IMG/VR virus record: IMGVR_UViG_3300009285_000739
Location: 1 to 40,834 of that record
DNA length: 40,834 nucleotides
Origin: a virus
Strand: one strand, 5' to 3'
Part shown: piece by piece, positions 24,975 through 31,796 of the stretch
How positions within the stretch are numbered: the first letter of the stretch is position 1
How the letters are laid out: each line of letters begins with the position of its first letter
Position numbers and translations under genes: made by a program
The notes under the pieces: model-generated
Databases searched by the model: none
The model's input: the letters and a program-made list of their open reading frames with translations, nothing else
What the model was told of the DNA's origin: nothing

Positions 24975-26153
24975 ATGAAAGGACTTTTGTTTATTGGGCT
25001 GATATCAACCATAATTCGAGTCGCACCGGATGGAAGCGGAGATTTCATTTCACCCATTGAAGCAATTGAATCAGTAAAACAAATGGCTTCAAGTGAGAGT
25101 CCTGTAGAAATATTCATTGAACCCGGAGTCTATCAATACTCATCGGGATACGGCCAGATAAAACTGTATGATGGTATTCATGTTCAAGGGGCCAATCAAG
25201 ATTCTGTTATTATAAAAGGATTCGGAATATCGGCATCGGATATTGGGGATGCAAGAGCTTCGATTGCGAATCTGACTTTAATACATAGACCAACAGGCAT
25301 CACGGCAATGATGAATCTGGGAACAGATAGTTTTAACGTAGATTACTCATTCCTAAATATCAGATTCATTTCAGAAAGTGCATTCGCAGAACCTCCCAAC
25401 TTAGTGTCAGCTATTCGGATTCATTCAATTAAAGCGAGCGCAATCAATTTGCTGTTTGAGAATTGCTCGTACAAAGGCAAGTCTATTTTTCTGCTCGCCG
25501 GACATCCTCTTACAGGGGTCAGATCAACCTATTTGAACGTGATATTCGATCATTGTGTGATTGAATCCTCCCCGGTTGGTGTTGGTGCACCGGACCCTCA
25601 CTTCATCCTACAGGACTGGCTTCCTGGGCAATTGACGATTCGCAATTGCACAATTAAGTGGGATATGTCTCAGTCAACGCGCGGTGCTGATATGCACCGG
25701 GGCGCGATCCTCATGCAGAACGAAGACGGGAATAATTATGCAGGCAATCAACGACTCGAAATACTCAACAGCAAAATTGAGATGATAGACAATGGATTGG
25801 GAGGACCAGGCAAACCGGCGAGCCTCATCTGTATTGCGGCCACAGCCAACAAAAACCGATGCACGGTGCTCCTTGAGAACACTATCCTACGGCGCGGCGC
25901 AAACGTGTCGTATGGAGTGTTGACAAGCAACCAGAGTCGAGTCGAGTACTCTCAATGCAATCCACTGCGGCCATTGATCCTCGGCCAGCCCGCGACGATT
26001 GTGAACCTGGACGAAGAGCCTGTAATCAATACCGTAAGAAAAGCATACGTTGGAGACCGAAGAATTAAAAGCCAGGCATTGAATTATCGAGGGAATCCTG
26101 TTTACGGGGCAGAGCAAAAAGTACCACAAGTAATTGAGGAAGCAGAAAAGTGA
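24975..26153 (+). CDS. Pectinesterase-like right-handed beta-helix protein
   Basis: 392 aa. A short hydrophobic N-terminus (MKGLLFIGLISTII) is followed by RVAPDGSGDFISPIEAIES, the opening motif of pectin methylesterase/pectate lyase families. Then beta-helix coils (VHVQGANQDSVIIKG-like, INLLFENCSYKGKS, LTIRNCTIKWDMS, LEILNSKIEMID). Likely a tail spike or secreted polysaccharide-binding protein. Catalytic Asp/Gln/Arg of esterases are not assigned. Confidence 0.65.
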   Translation: MKGLLFIGLISTIIRVAPDGSGDFISPIEAIESVKQMASSESPVEIFIEPGVYQYSSGYGQIKLYDGIHVQGANQDSVIIKGFGISASDIGDARASIANLTLIHRPTGITAMMNLGTDSFNVDYSFLNIRFISESAFAEPPNLVSAIRIHSIKASAINLLFENCSYKGKSIFLLAGHPLTGVRSTYLNVIFDHCVIESSPVGVGAPDPHFILQDWLPGQLTIRNCTIKWDMSQSTRGADMHRGAILMQNEDGNNYAGNQRLEILNSKIEMIDNGLGGPGKPASLICIAATANKNRCTVLLENTILRRGANVSYGVLTSNQSRVEYSQCNPLRPLILGQPATIVNLDEEPVINTVRKAYVGDRRIKSQALNYRGNPVYGAEQKVPQVIEEAEK

Positions 26154-26184
26154 AAGGCACAGCAATTCGATGGGAGATAATGGA

Positions 26185-26655
26185 ATGAAATGGGAATATC
26201 TGATAATGATCCTTCTGTTTTTCTTCTTGATCGGCCTGGTGTTTGTGCTGACTGCACCCGCACAAGAGCGGCAAATCCTCGTGACGATGACCTGCTCTGA
26301 GCCAGTGATCCCCTATGCCAGCTCTGCAATGGTGATCTACCTGAACCCGCTTGACAACGCGCAGGTCAAGCAGAAAATCTATCCGATAGTTCTCAAGAGC
26401 ATTGGCCTAGTTCCCAACGCAACAGGGGTTCGCCTGCGAACCGATGGCAGCCCGTACAATATCTATGGCTACACCATGTGGGATGGAATGATCCCCGAAC
26501 TCTATCTCAACTCATGGAAAACGGCGCGGCTTATCGCTTACTGGAATTGCTTTACGGACCTAGCGGGGAATGTCTCTGAAAAAAACATAGTGACGAACAG
26601 CTTTATCCTGGACGCAACGAGTCCAAAAGTTATTGAGCTGCTGGTGACGCGATGA
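26185..26655 (+). CDS. Membrane-anchored Ig-like protein
   Basis: 156 aa. ATG 26185 has SD ggagat; in-frame ATGs at 26134 and 26170 are alternatives. Residues 4-26 form a strong membrane segment (EYLIMILLFFFLIGLVFVL), then a compact Ig-like domain with two Cys (CSEPVIPY, YWNCFTDLAGNVSEKN) and the bacterial Ig ending LDATSPKVIELLV. Last of the exported block. Function unknown. Confidence 0.55.
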   Translation: MKWEYLIMILLFFFLIGLVFVLTAPAQERQILVTMTCSEPVIPYASSAMVIYLNPLDNAQVKQKIYPIVLKSIGLVPNATGVRLRTDGSPYNIYGYTMWDGMIPELYLNSWKTARLIAYWNCFTDLAGNVSEKNIVTNSFILDATSPKVIELLVTR

Positions 26656-26870
26656 ACAAGAAGCCACGAGGAACGTTGAGTCGAGAGGATGCGGAGCACA
26701 TGATGCGAGAGTGCTTCGAGATAATAGAAGGGTTGGGTTATCAGTACCCTTTTTTGTATGATCGAATACGTTTTAAGTTAAGTAGAGTTAGAACGCAAGC
26801 GCGGTCCCGTGAGTATAATCGAGGGAAAAGGGAGAAACCCATTGTTTTACATGACAAAATGGTTGGCTGA
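26652..26870 (+). CDS. Small basic hypothetical protein
   Basis: 72 aa, ATGA overlap with the previous stop. Helical and basic (GTLSREDAEHMMRECFEIIEG; later RFKLSRVRTQARSREYNRGKR). No recognised domain. Coupling suggests it is expressed with the end of the late region. Confidence 0.5.
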   Translation: MNKKPRGTLSREDAEHMMRECFEIIEGLGYQYPFLYDRIRFKLSRVRTQARSREYNRGKREKPIVLHDKMVG

Positions 26871-26982
26871 AAATTTGGTAGATGCTTACATCGAAGAGAT
26901 CAATGAAATTCTGAGCAGATATCCTGAATTGATTGGATTATTCGAGCAACTTGGAGGTTCCTATTATGATGGACAATGCTGA
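26851..26982 (+). CDS. Candidate 43-aa helical peptide
   Basis: Reads MTKWLAENLVDAYIEEIN and ends with GGSYYDGQC. It bridges the end of the previous gene (overlap 20 nt) and the start of the next (overlap 17 nt), filling the 95-nt gap between them. The nearest SD (ggaga) is about 15 nt upstream, so initiation is weak. Amphipathic helix; no known family. Confidence 0.35.
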   Translation: MTKWLAENLVDAYIEEINEILSRYPELIGLFEQLGGSYYDGQC

Positions 26983-27319
26983 ACGCAGAATGGGATATAC
27001 TGAGATAAAGATTGAGCTAGCTGAAATTAAAGGGAAACTCGAAACCATTATTGCGCAGAACGCCGATGGACATTCTAGGATTGAGGAGCGTCATGAGAAC
27101 CTGCAAAAGCAGACGGACAAAAACACCAAGCAGATTGAGGGGAACGGAGAACTTGGCCTTAACCGAGAAGTGCAGAGGCTCAATTCGACTGTCCAGGGGT
27201 TGGCAAAACAAATGCGAAGTTTCAAGCATTTTGCAATGGCGATATTTATTCCCGTGATTGTGGCGGCGATTCTGTGGGCAGCGAAAACCGGATTGGATAT
27301 TCTTATTAGAAGCTTATAG
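26966..27319 (+). CDS. Coiled-coil/TM protein, XhlA- or holin-like
   Basis: 117 aa. ATG 26966 has SD ggagg (26952-26956). Residues 10-85 are charged helical coiled coil with Asn/Gln at core positions. A single membrane helix covers about residues 88-107 (FAMAIFIPVIVAAILWAA), and the C-terminus is short. This layout is that of XhlA-type lysis accessory proteins. It begins a cluster of small lysis-like genes. Confidence 0.55.
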   Translation: MMDNAERRMGYTEIKIELAEIKGKLETIIAQNADGHSRIEERHENLQKQTDKNTKQIEGNGELGLNREVQRLNSTVQGLAKQMRSFKHFAMAIFIPVIVAAILWAAKTGLDILIRSL

Positions 27320-27329
27320 GAGGACATCC

Positions 27330-27683
27330 ATGAAACGATTCACAGGAATTTTGTTGGTGTTTATCTGCATAGGATGTGCTATAACTCGCCCGATCACGCC
27401 GGAGAAATCCTGGCAGATTGCAGCGGATACCTACCTGTCCACGATGAGGCTTATGGTGGAATATCGTGCGGATGGATTGATTGACGACGATGACTATGCG
27501 GCTATTGAAAAAGTGAGGATCACTACACGCATGGCATTGAATCTATTAGGTGCTGCGGCCAGCTTGAATAATGCGACATTATCCAACCAAGCTCGAATTG
27601 ATTTTGCTTCAGCGATTGATGATCTTATCAAAACTTTGGAAGCGGCCAGGAAGGAGAAAATAAATGGACCCGGCAACCGCTAG
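27330..27683 (+). CDS. Putative phage lipoprotein
   Basis: 117 aa with SD aggagg. N-terminus MKRFTGILLVFICIGC is a lipoprotein-type signal with a Cys after Ile-Gly; the -3 residue is Cys, so the lipobox is imperfect. The mature part is helical (SWQIAADTYLSTMRLMVEYR, later FASAIDDLIKTLEAARKEK). Its place between a coiled-coil/TM protein and a holin-like protein suggests a lysis-associated lipoprotein. An o-spanin is possible but unproven. Confidence 0.5.
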   Translation: MKRFTGILLVFICIGCAITRPITPEKSWQIAADTYLSTMRLMVEYRADGLIDDDDYAAIEKVRITTRMALNLLGAAASLNNATLSNQARIDFASAIDDLIKTLEAARKEKINGPGNR

Positions 27684-27855
27684 TCTGATTATCGCAGGGA
27701 TGAAAGCATTAATGGAGGTCTCGCTCTTCTGGTTTCCCCGAATCCGTGAGGCAATTAATAATGATGAATCGCTCACACAAGAGCAGAAAAATGCAATCAA
27801 CAAGGACCTCGACAACATTGATAATAAGTGGGCCAACTTGAAGCCTGGAGATTAG
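27664..27855 (+). CDS. Small hypothetical protein
   Basis: 63 aa; begins inside the lipoprotein gene with SD aaggag. N-terminal hydrophobic patch (TASLIIAGMKALMEVSLFWF), then an acidic Asn/Asp/Lys helix (LTQEQKNAINKDLDNIDNKW). Could be a small membrane-associated lysis protein. Not recognised. Confidence 0.5.
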   Translation: MDPATASLIIAGMKALMEVSLFWFPRIREAINNDESLTQEQKNAINKDLDNIDNKWANLKPGD

Positions 27856-27859
27856 CATC

Positions 27860-28096
27860 ATGTCAATCAAGTCAACCGATGACACCCTGATCAGTCGTCA
27901 GCTATTCCGAATTCAAAATGAGATCGAAGTCCTCCGAACAAACAGCCGCGTGATTGATAAGGCTCTGGAAGAGCATCGGGGCCTGACTCGCAACGAGATT
28001 CTGACCATGCTCAACCCGGCGCGGTATATCCATATCAGTCTGGCGATGCACGACAACCGATTGAAAAACGAAGAGAACAAGGAAGGAAGAGTCTAA
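27860..28096 (+). CDS. Small helical hypothetical protein
   Basis: 78 aa, SD ggagatt. Predicted helical (LFRIQNEIEVLRTNSRVIDKA) with a basic middle. Its stop overlaps the next start (TAATG), so it is coupled with the holin-like gene. No known family. Confidence 0.5.
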   Translation: MSIKSTDDTLISRQLFRIQNEIEVLRTNSRVIDKALEEHRGLTRNEILTMLNPARYIHISLAMHDNRLKNEENKEGRV

Positions 28097-28419
28097 TGGA
28101 AACAGGCATTGACTTAACAAGTATTGGAGGAATTGCAGCGTTTACTTGGGTTTTCGTGGCTATCCTGGGCAGGCTCAAAGGCGCGCATCTGCTCAACCGG
28201 ATCGGAGAATTGGTTCAGGCGAATCAAGAATTGACTGCGCTGATTGTCGCGGTTGGGCTGGCTCTGATTATTAAGGGGACAAATTCCGGGTTCCCGGACT
28301 CAACGTGGATTCAGGTTGCAATCCAGGCAGTGACAGCGGCCATTGTCACAGGGTTCGCGCACGACAAAATTGTAAAGCCAGGCGAAAAAGCGGCCAATAA
28401 AATCATGGGGAAAGAATGA
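28096..28419 (+). CDS. Holin-like membrane protein
   Basis: 107 aa with three predicted membrane segments, about residues 9-25 (SIGGIAAFTWVFVAILG), 46-60 (LTALIVAVGLALIIK) and 70-86, and a charged C-terminus ending in KPGEKAANKIMGKE. Size and topology fit a class I holin. The enzyme partner is not adjacent; the only recognisable muramidase is 10 kb downstream (38336-38761). Confidence 0.55.
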   Translation: METGIDLTSIGGIAAFTWVFVAILGRLKGAHLLNRIGELVQANQELTALIVAVGLALIIKGTNSGFPDSTWIQVAIQAVTAAIVTGFAHDKIVKPGEKAANKIMGKE

Positions 28420-28907
28420 AACTCTCAGAGCTGAAACTCAATCCGGCAAATCCGCGATTCATTCGGGACAATGAATTTGCGAAGCTGAAAAAGTCTATTC
28501 AGCATTTCCCGCAAATGCTGCGGCTGCGGCCTATCGTCGTAGACGAGAATCAAGTCATCATTGGGGGAATGATGCGCTATCGCGCATTGCGCGACCTGGG
28601 GCACGAAGAGGTCCCGGACGAGTGGATCAAGCAGGAATGCGATTTTACCGAGGAACAGAAGCGGTACGATAGGTGTCTACTCCGAGACCTCCGGCCACTC
28701 GCGGCATATCAAATTCCAGTACGCCGCGTTGGGCTGGCAGCGGTTGCTCTCCCATCGCTGCCACTGAACCACCGTGGTTCCGATTGCTGTCGCCATCGCG
28801 CGCTGCGTGGACTGGCAGCGCTGGCGCAGTTGCTTCAGTCGTTCGCCGCGTGTCATTGGTTTTCTCCTGTTTTTATTATCCCCGGAGGAAGTGCTCTTAG
28901 GCAATGA
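28416..28907 (+). pseudogene. ParB/sulfiredoxin-like domain gene, truncated
   Basis: ATGA overlap with the holin-like gene. Residues 1-84 are a clear ParB N-terminal-like domain: LSELKLNPANPRFIRD, LKKSIQHFPQMLRLRPIVVD, VIIGGMMRYRALRDLG, FTEEQKRYD. In relatives this continues into IIKDNVGFG-type sequence; here from about 28668 the frame is simply the antisense of a minus-strand HTH gene and gives Arg/Leu-rich nonsense to 28907. Hence probably a truncated gene at a recombination joint, though the short domain may still fold. Confidence 0.7.
28677..28856 (-). CDS. Small XRE-like helix-turn-helix protein
   Basis: 59 aa. ATG at 28856 with SD aggag about 9 nt upstream; an in-frame start at 28967 has no such support. 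RGERLKQLRQRCQSTQRAM then AIGTTVVQWQRWESNRCQP is a typical HTH_XRE pattern (recognition helix TVVQWQRWE). Last gene of the minus-strand cassette. Its stop lies within 10 nt of where the ParB-like gene breaks. Likely a DNA-binding regulator. Confidence 0.65.
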   Translation of the reverse strand: MTRGERLKQLRQRCQSTQRAMATAIGTTVVQWQRWESNRCQPNAAYWNLICREWPEVSE

Positions 28908-29103
28908 ATCCCCAATGCCTAAGCTTCCGCGCTTGAATCTGCGCGGTCTCCCGCTGAGATATCCCACAGAAGGAACACCGTATTCCAGTGTGGGAATAAT
29001 GGTCGTTGGCGCAATGCCAACGACCTGCCCTGTTTTCCTCTCCCCGATAATTATCAGGGAGAGAATCCGCTTTATCTATCAAAGATCGAAAAACTTCTTC
29101 CAT
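28897..29103 (-). CDS. Small zinc-finger-like protein
   Basis: 68 aa from ATG 29103, chosen for a strong SD (gggaggt, about 8 nt away); ATG 29124 with its own purine-rich SD would add 7 residues. Acidic helix at the N-terminus (MEEVFRSLIDKADSLP), then a metal-site pattern C-x3-H-x2-H...C-x2-C (HCANDHYSHTGIRCSFCG). Basic tail. Function unknown. Confidence 0.6.
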   Translation of the reverse strand: MEEVFRSLIDKADSLPDNYRGEENRAGRWHCANDHYSHTGIRCSFCGISQRETAQIQARKLRHWGFIA

Positions 29104-29151
29104 TGTTTCTACCTCCCTATTCATTTTCTCCCCGAAGGGACTTCTGCAATC

Positions 29152-29182
29152 CCGCCGCCCCGGAGTCGGACCGGGGCGGCGG
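29152..29182 (-). terminator. GC-rich 12-bp hairpin between minus-strand genes
   Basis: CCGCCGCCCCGG (29152-29163) and CCGGGGCGGCGG (29171-29182) pair perfectly around a 7-nt loop. On the minus strand it follows the stop of the 89-aa gene (29198) by 15 nt and precedes the zinc-finger gene. No U-run follows, so it may be an attenuator or mRNA-stability hairpin rather than a full terminator. Confidence 0.55.
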
Positions 29183-29197
29183 CGATCTGGCGGGGGA

Positions 29198-29467
29198 CTA
29201 ATTGATTTTCCGAGCGGGGGCAACAACCCCGCCACGCCCAGGGCGACTAAATGCCGCATATTTCCGATCCGCGATTGCCCGGGCAATCGCATCGGCATCC
29301 GCCCGGGATACTATTTCGGATTCAATCGAAAATCCGCCCGGCTCGCTCCCCGCAAAATTGCGGAATTCATATTCCGTGCCGGGGATGATTTCCTGGGAAA
29401 ATGGGAATTGCAGCAATAATGCTGCCCGGAAATCTGTTCGCCGATTAATCCGTATTTGATCTCTCAT
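29198..29467 (-). CDS. Hypothetical 89-aa basic protein
   Basis: ATG 29467 has SD gaggag; the longer frame from 29524 lacks support. Sequence: RDQIRINRRTDFRAALLL, EIIPGTEYEFRNF, a helix with DADAIARAIADRKYAAF and a Gly/Arg-rich end. Not recognised. GC-richer than the neighbouring + strand genes. Second gene of the cassette. Confidence 0.6.
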   Translation of the reverse strand: MRDQIRINRRTDFRAALLLQFPFSQEIIPGTEYEFRNFAGSEPGGFSIESEIVSRADADAIARAIADRKYAAFSRPGRGGVVAPARKIN

Positions 29468-29508
29468 TGTTTTTCTCCTCGTCAGTTCGTTTTTCTCCCC
29501 GGAGGGAG

Positions 29509-29769
29509 TTATTCCCGCCACCAATCCAGATTATCCTCAAGCCCGGCGGCAGCGCGTTTCCGCCTCGCCGCGAGATAGATGCCCTCCGCCTCGCCACTCA
29601 TCTGATTCTGATTGATTTGTGGAAAAACTTTCCGGAGAATCGCGCCCGGGATGCGCCCGTTTTTCGCCTCAAGACGGCGAAGATTTTTATCTGCTGCCAT
29701 GAATTCTGCGGCTGCGGCGGGATCCATCCCGCTAATCTGATTGATTATTTTTTCGATTTCTGGATTCAT
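29509..29769 (-). CDS. Hypothetical 86-aa helical protein, first gene of minus cassette
   Basis: ATG 29769 preceded by SD gaggaggt. All-helical: MNPEIEKIINQISGMDP, AAAAEFMAADKNLRRLEAK, AEGIYLAARRKRAAAG, ending LDNLDWWRE-like. No recognised domain. It is the first gene downstream of the promoter/operator at 29801-29834, so it may be part of a regulatory or host-interaction operon. Confidence 0.6.
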   Translation of the reverse strand: MNPEIEKIINQISGMDPAAAAEFMAADKNLRRLEAKNGRIPGAILRKVFPQINQNQMSGEAEGIYLAARRKRAAAGLEDNLDWWRE

Positions 29770-29800
29770 TTTCTTACCTCCTCGTTTTTTGATCTAACCA

Positions 29801-29830
29801 CAATGTAGTATACATTAGTATACTACATTG
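29801..29830. promoter_or_regulatory. Perfect 13-bp palindromic operator
   Basis: CAATGTAGTATAC (29801-29813) and GTATACTACATTG (29818-29830) are exact inverted repeats with a 4-nt spacer (ATTA). It covers the -10 element of the minus-strand promoter, so a dimeric repressor bound here would block transcription of the cassette. The HTH proteins at 28677 and 30141 are candidate binders. Confidence 0.75.
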
Positions 29831-29834
29831 TCTA
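29807..29834 (-). promoter_or_regulatory. Sigma70-like promoter of the minus-strand cassette
   Basis: On the minus strand, TAGACA (29834-29829) and TATACT (29812-29807) are 16 nt apart, close to the consensus. The transcript would start near 29800 and run through the four minus-strand genes. The palindromic operator overlaps it completely except for part of the -35. Confidence 0.6.
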
Positions 29835-29942
29835 TTTTTTTTTATTCATTTCTTTGCCTACCCATCGTAAGTTGTTGATAATACTATAGATATGTCCGTA
29901 CGATTTTTCCGTACTCTTCCCGATTTCCAGACACGTTTTTCG

Positions 29943-29970
29943 ATAATATCATATAACCAATTGATATTAT
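29943..29970. promoter_or_regulatory. Second inverted repeat in the divergent control region
   Basis: ATAATATCA (29943-29951) and TGATATTAT (29962-29970) form a perfect 9-bp inverted repeat with a 10-nt spacer. A further 6-bp inverted repeat TCCCAG/CTGGGA lies at 29999-30017. Both are in the 371-nt gap 29770-30140, which has no gene and is AT-rich. Candidate regulator sites or transcript hairpins. Confidence 0.45.
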
Positions 29971-30088
29971 TAGAGATACAAAACAGGGTAAATCTGTATC
30001 CCAGAATCCACCTGGGAAGAATACCTGAAAACAAATATACCTAGTTTGTGGGTTTTTGTGCCGATAGAAAAATGACGATAAAAAAATC

Positions 30089-30114
30089 TTGATAATCCAG
30101 GAATCCGATATACT
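30089..30114 (+). promoter_or_regulatory. Candidate promoter of the rightward early operon
   Basis: A consensus -10 TATACT at 30109-30114 lies 27 nt upstream of ATG 30141. The only -35-like hexamer is TTGATA (30089-30094) at a short 14-nt spacing, so the promoter may need an activator or use another -35. The leader includes the aggag SD of the HTH gene. Confidence 0.4.
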
Positions 30115-30140
30115 CTATCCCTCATTAGGAGTGAATAAAA

Positions 30141-30404
30141 ATGACCAGAGACGAGTTTAACGAGATGATGGATTCTGCGCTTGCCGCGCGAGGCTGGACG
30201 ATCCGGGACTTGGCGAATGCCATCGGGCGCACCGACGCGACCATCTACACATTCCGGCGCGCGGAGACCAATAACTACGGCCTCGCGGTGGATATCTGCG
30301 AGGCGCTAGCTATGCCAGATAGCTGCGCGGCGGCTACCTATCAGTGGCTGCGGAACCAATGGGCAGAATGGGCCGAACCTGAACCGGCGAAACCGGAGGC
30401 ATAA
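30141..30404 (+). CDS. HTH regulator (Cro/CI-like)
   Basis: 87 aa, SD taggag. Residues 18-60 form a helix-turn-helix: GWTIRDLANAIGRTDATIY with recognition helix ATIYTFRR, then NNYGLAVDICEALAM, as in XRE/Cro proteins. The C-terminus is Trp/Glu/Pro-rich. First gene of the rightward early operon, opposite the minus cassette, the classic position of a Cro-like repressor; it may bind the palindromes at 29801 and 29943. Confidence 0.65.
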   Translation: MTRDEFNEMMDSALAARGWTIRDLANAIGRTDATIYTFRRAETNNYGLAVDICEALAMPDSCAAATYQWLRNQWAEWAEPEPAKPEA

Positions 30405-30409
30405 TCCAC

Positions 30410-30474
30410 GGCGGCGCGTGACCGGAAATACCCTCCCCAGGTCCGCGAACATCGCAGCGCGCCGCCCATTTTTT
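30410..30474 (+). terminator. Terminator-like hairpin with U6 tract
   Basis: GGCGGCGCG (30410-30418) pairs with CGCGCCGCC (30458-30466), 9 bp all G/C, followed by CATTTTTT (T-run 30469-30474). The loop is long (39 nt). It starts a few nt after the HTH stop. Likely a terminator or an antitermination target regulating entry into the early operon. Confidence 0.6.
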
Positions 30475-30488
30475 GCGAGGGAAAAATC

Positions 30489-30713
30489 ATGCGTAGAAGG
30501 CCCGTAGAGCCCCGATCCCTGTTTGCCGACCTGGGAGTCAACCAGCCTGGGATCGTGCAGCCACGGGCAGCGCAGGCTGATTCTCCAACTATTCCTGAAT
30601 CATTCTATCGGCTCCGCCTGGCCCTACGGCGGGACCCGGACCATCAGGCCGCTTCGGAGCAACTCAAAAAACGCTGCAGGGAATTCCGGGAGGATGAAAA
30701 TGCAAACAGCTAA
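30489..30713 (+). CDS. Small basic hypothetical protein
   Basis: 74 aa, SD gaggg. Arg/Pro-rich N-terminus (MRRRPVEPRSLFADLG) and a basic helix (YRLRLALRRDPDHQAASEQLKKRC). No known family. Ends inside the Lar-like gene. Confidence 0.5.
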   Translation: MRRRPVEPRSLFADLGVNQPGIVQPRAAQADSPTIPESFYRLRLALRRDPDHQAASEQLKKRCREFREDENANS

Positions 30714-30921
30714 GTGTCCCCGATGCAAAAAGTTACCGGAATATTCCCAGCCCACGAGTGATGTATATGAGCTGTGCTGCAACCATACTTTTGTCCAGGG
30801 AGAGTCCCCGGCTGAAGTGGTGGCCCGCTGGAACCGAAGCGTAGTTGCCCAACTTGCGCGAATGCGGGGGCGCGGACTGAACGGAAAATATCAGAAGAAG
30901 GAGAAGAATAATGAAGCGTAA
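30700..30921 (+). CDS. Lar-like zinc-finger protein
   Basis: 73 aa. ATG 30700 is chosen for the ggagg at 30689-30693. C-P-R-C-K-K near the N-terminus, a later C-C-N-H and the C-terminal FVQGESPAEVVARWNRS match the small phage Lar/restriction-alleviation type fold (two CxxC-like knuckles then 'EAVARWNR'). In known phages Lar-like proteins modulate type I restriction; here the role is inferred from the motif only. Confidence 0.6.
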   Translation: MQTAKCPRCKKLPEYSQPTSDVYELCCNHTFVQGESPAEVVARWNRSVVAQLARMRGRGLNGKYQKKEKNNEA

Positions 30922-31078
30922 AAAATACGGTGACCTGGTATCCATGACAGTGCGAGTGCAGAAAGATTTATTTGTTGAAATCAAAATCGCATCTTTTCGT
31001 GCCGAGCAAACACTAGCCGACTGGTTGACATCTGCTGCGCTTGCGAAATTGAAATTGGAATGCGAGAAGACAAAATGA
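30911..31078 (+). CDS. Ribbon-helix-helix-like small DNA-binding protein
   Basis: 55 aa, missed if only ORFs of 60 aa or more are kept. SD aaggag precedes ATG 30911, which overlaps the Lar-like gene by 11 nt. Layout is the RHH pattern: basic strand (VSMTVRVQKDLFVEIK), helix (IASFRAEQTLADWLTSAALAKL). Probably an Arc/MetJ-type regulator. Its stop overlaps the next start (ATGA). Confidence 0.6.
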   Translation: MKRKKYGDLVSMTVRVQKDLFVEIKIASFRAEQTLADWLTSAALAKLKLECEKTK

Positions 31079-31155
31079 TTGAAATCATCTTCGGCATCTG
31101 GATTGCGCTATTGGTTATTGCCAGTGCAGCCTATAGTCTACTGCGGAGGGGGTGA
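31075..31155 (+). CDS. Candidate 26-aa membrane peptide
   Basis: Starts within the stop of the RHH gene (ATGA). It is almost entirely hydrophobic (IFGIWIALLVIASAAYSLL) ending in RRG, i.e. one membrane helix with a positive cytoplasmic end. Coupled translation supports it; short membrane peptides of this type occur in phage early regions. Confidence 0.45.
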   Translation: MIEIIFGIWIALLVIASAAYSLLRRG

Positions 31156-31161
31156 ATAGCA

Positions 31162-31527
31162 ATGGATATTAAGAATGCTGTTATAGAGTCAGCAACCATA
31201 ACCAACGACGATTATGGGCTTTTATCCGCTTGGGTATTTTTGGATTATGGAGGATTTCATCAAGGGTTCGGGGGATATGCTCTTTATCTGCCAAAGTTAT
31301 TTACTTACCACAAAATCGAAAGCGTTGCTGGACATTTTATTTGGCGCGTGATGGAAGTGGCAGGTGTATCTCGTTGGGAGGATTTGAAGGGCAAGACAAT
31401 CCGAGTGAAAGCAGATCATTCGGGCGTACAATCTATTGGACACATTGTGAAAGAAGATTGGTTCTGTCCTAAAGATGATTTTGAAGGGGGTGAATCGAAT
31501 GCGATTGAAAAATCCGGTATGGCCTGA
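31162..31527 (+). CDS. Conserved phage protein of unknown function
   Basis: 121 aa with SD ggaggggg. [60 protein letters not shown] and [12 protein letters not shown] match a small protein repeatedly found in phage replication regions, easily recognised by the '[13 protein letters not shown]' signature. No biochemical function is established. Confidence 0.65.
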   Translation: MDIKNAVIESATITNDDYGLLSAWVFLDYGGFHQGFGGYALYLPKLFTYHKIESVAGHFIWRVMEVAGVSRWEDLKGKTIRVKADHSGVQSIGHIVKEDWFCPKDDFEGGESNAIEKSGMA

Positions 31528-31714
31528 TGATGAAAGAATAATCCGAATGCTGACGACTTATGATAAGCGGTTGGGGCAACGGATAGAGCGGATGGTGGAC
31601 AGGCACTTCAACCCAACGCCTAAACAAAATCATTTGCTCGACTGGATGTTTATCTTTTGTGGTGCGCTTACCCTGGGGGCGCTCCTGTGGATCACGTGGA
31701 AACTGATATGTTAA
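31499..31714 (+). CDS. Small protein with C-terminal membrane helix
   Basis: 71 aa from ATG 31499, which has SD aaggggg; overlaps the previous gene by 29 nt. N-terminal half basic and helical ([20 protein letters not shown]), then one TM helix ([19 protein letters not shown]) and a short tail. Tail-anchored type. Role unknown. Confidence 0.5.
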   Translation: MRLKNPVWPDDERIIRMLTTYDKRLGQRIERMVDRHFNPTPKQNHLLDWMFIFCGALTLGALLWITWKLIC

Positions 31715-31796
31715 ATGAAACTTGCAAACATAAGTGGAGCTTGACTTAGCTGAGAATACTGTTCATCCTAATTTGGATTGCATGGAGGTTAATTTT

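Noticed and set aside
29770-30140. CRISPR-like or att-site interpretation of the repeats in the control region.
   Set aside because: Repeats are single palindromes without spacers, and no integrase gene is found in the window.
31709-31750. 13-codon [13 protein letters not shown]... after the TM protein.
   Set aside because: Too short and without support; perhaps the remnant of a zinc-finger gene.
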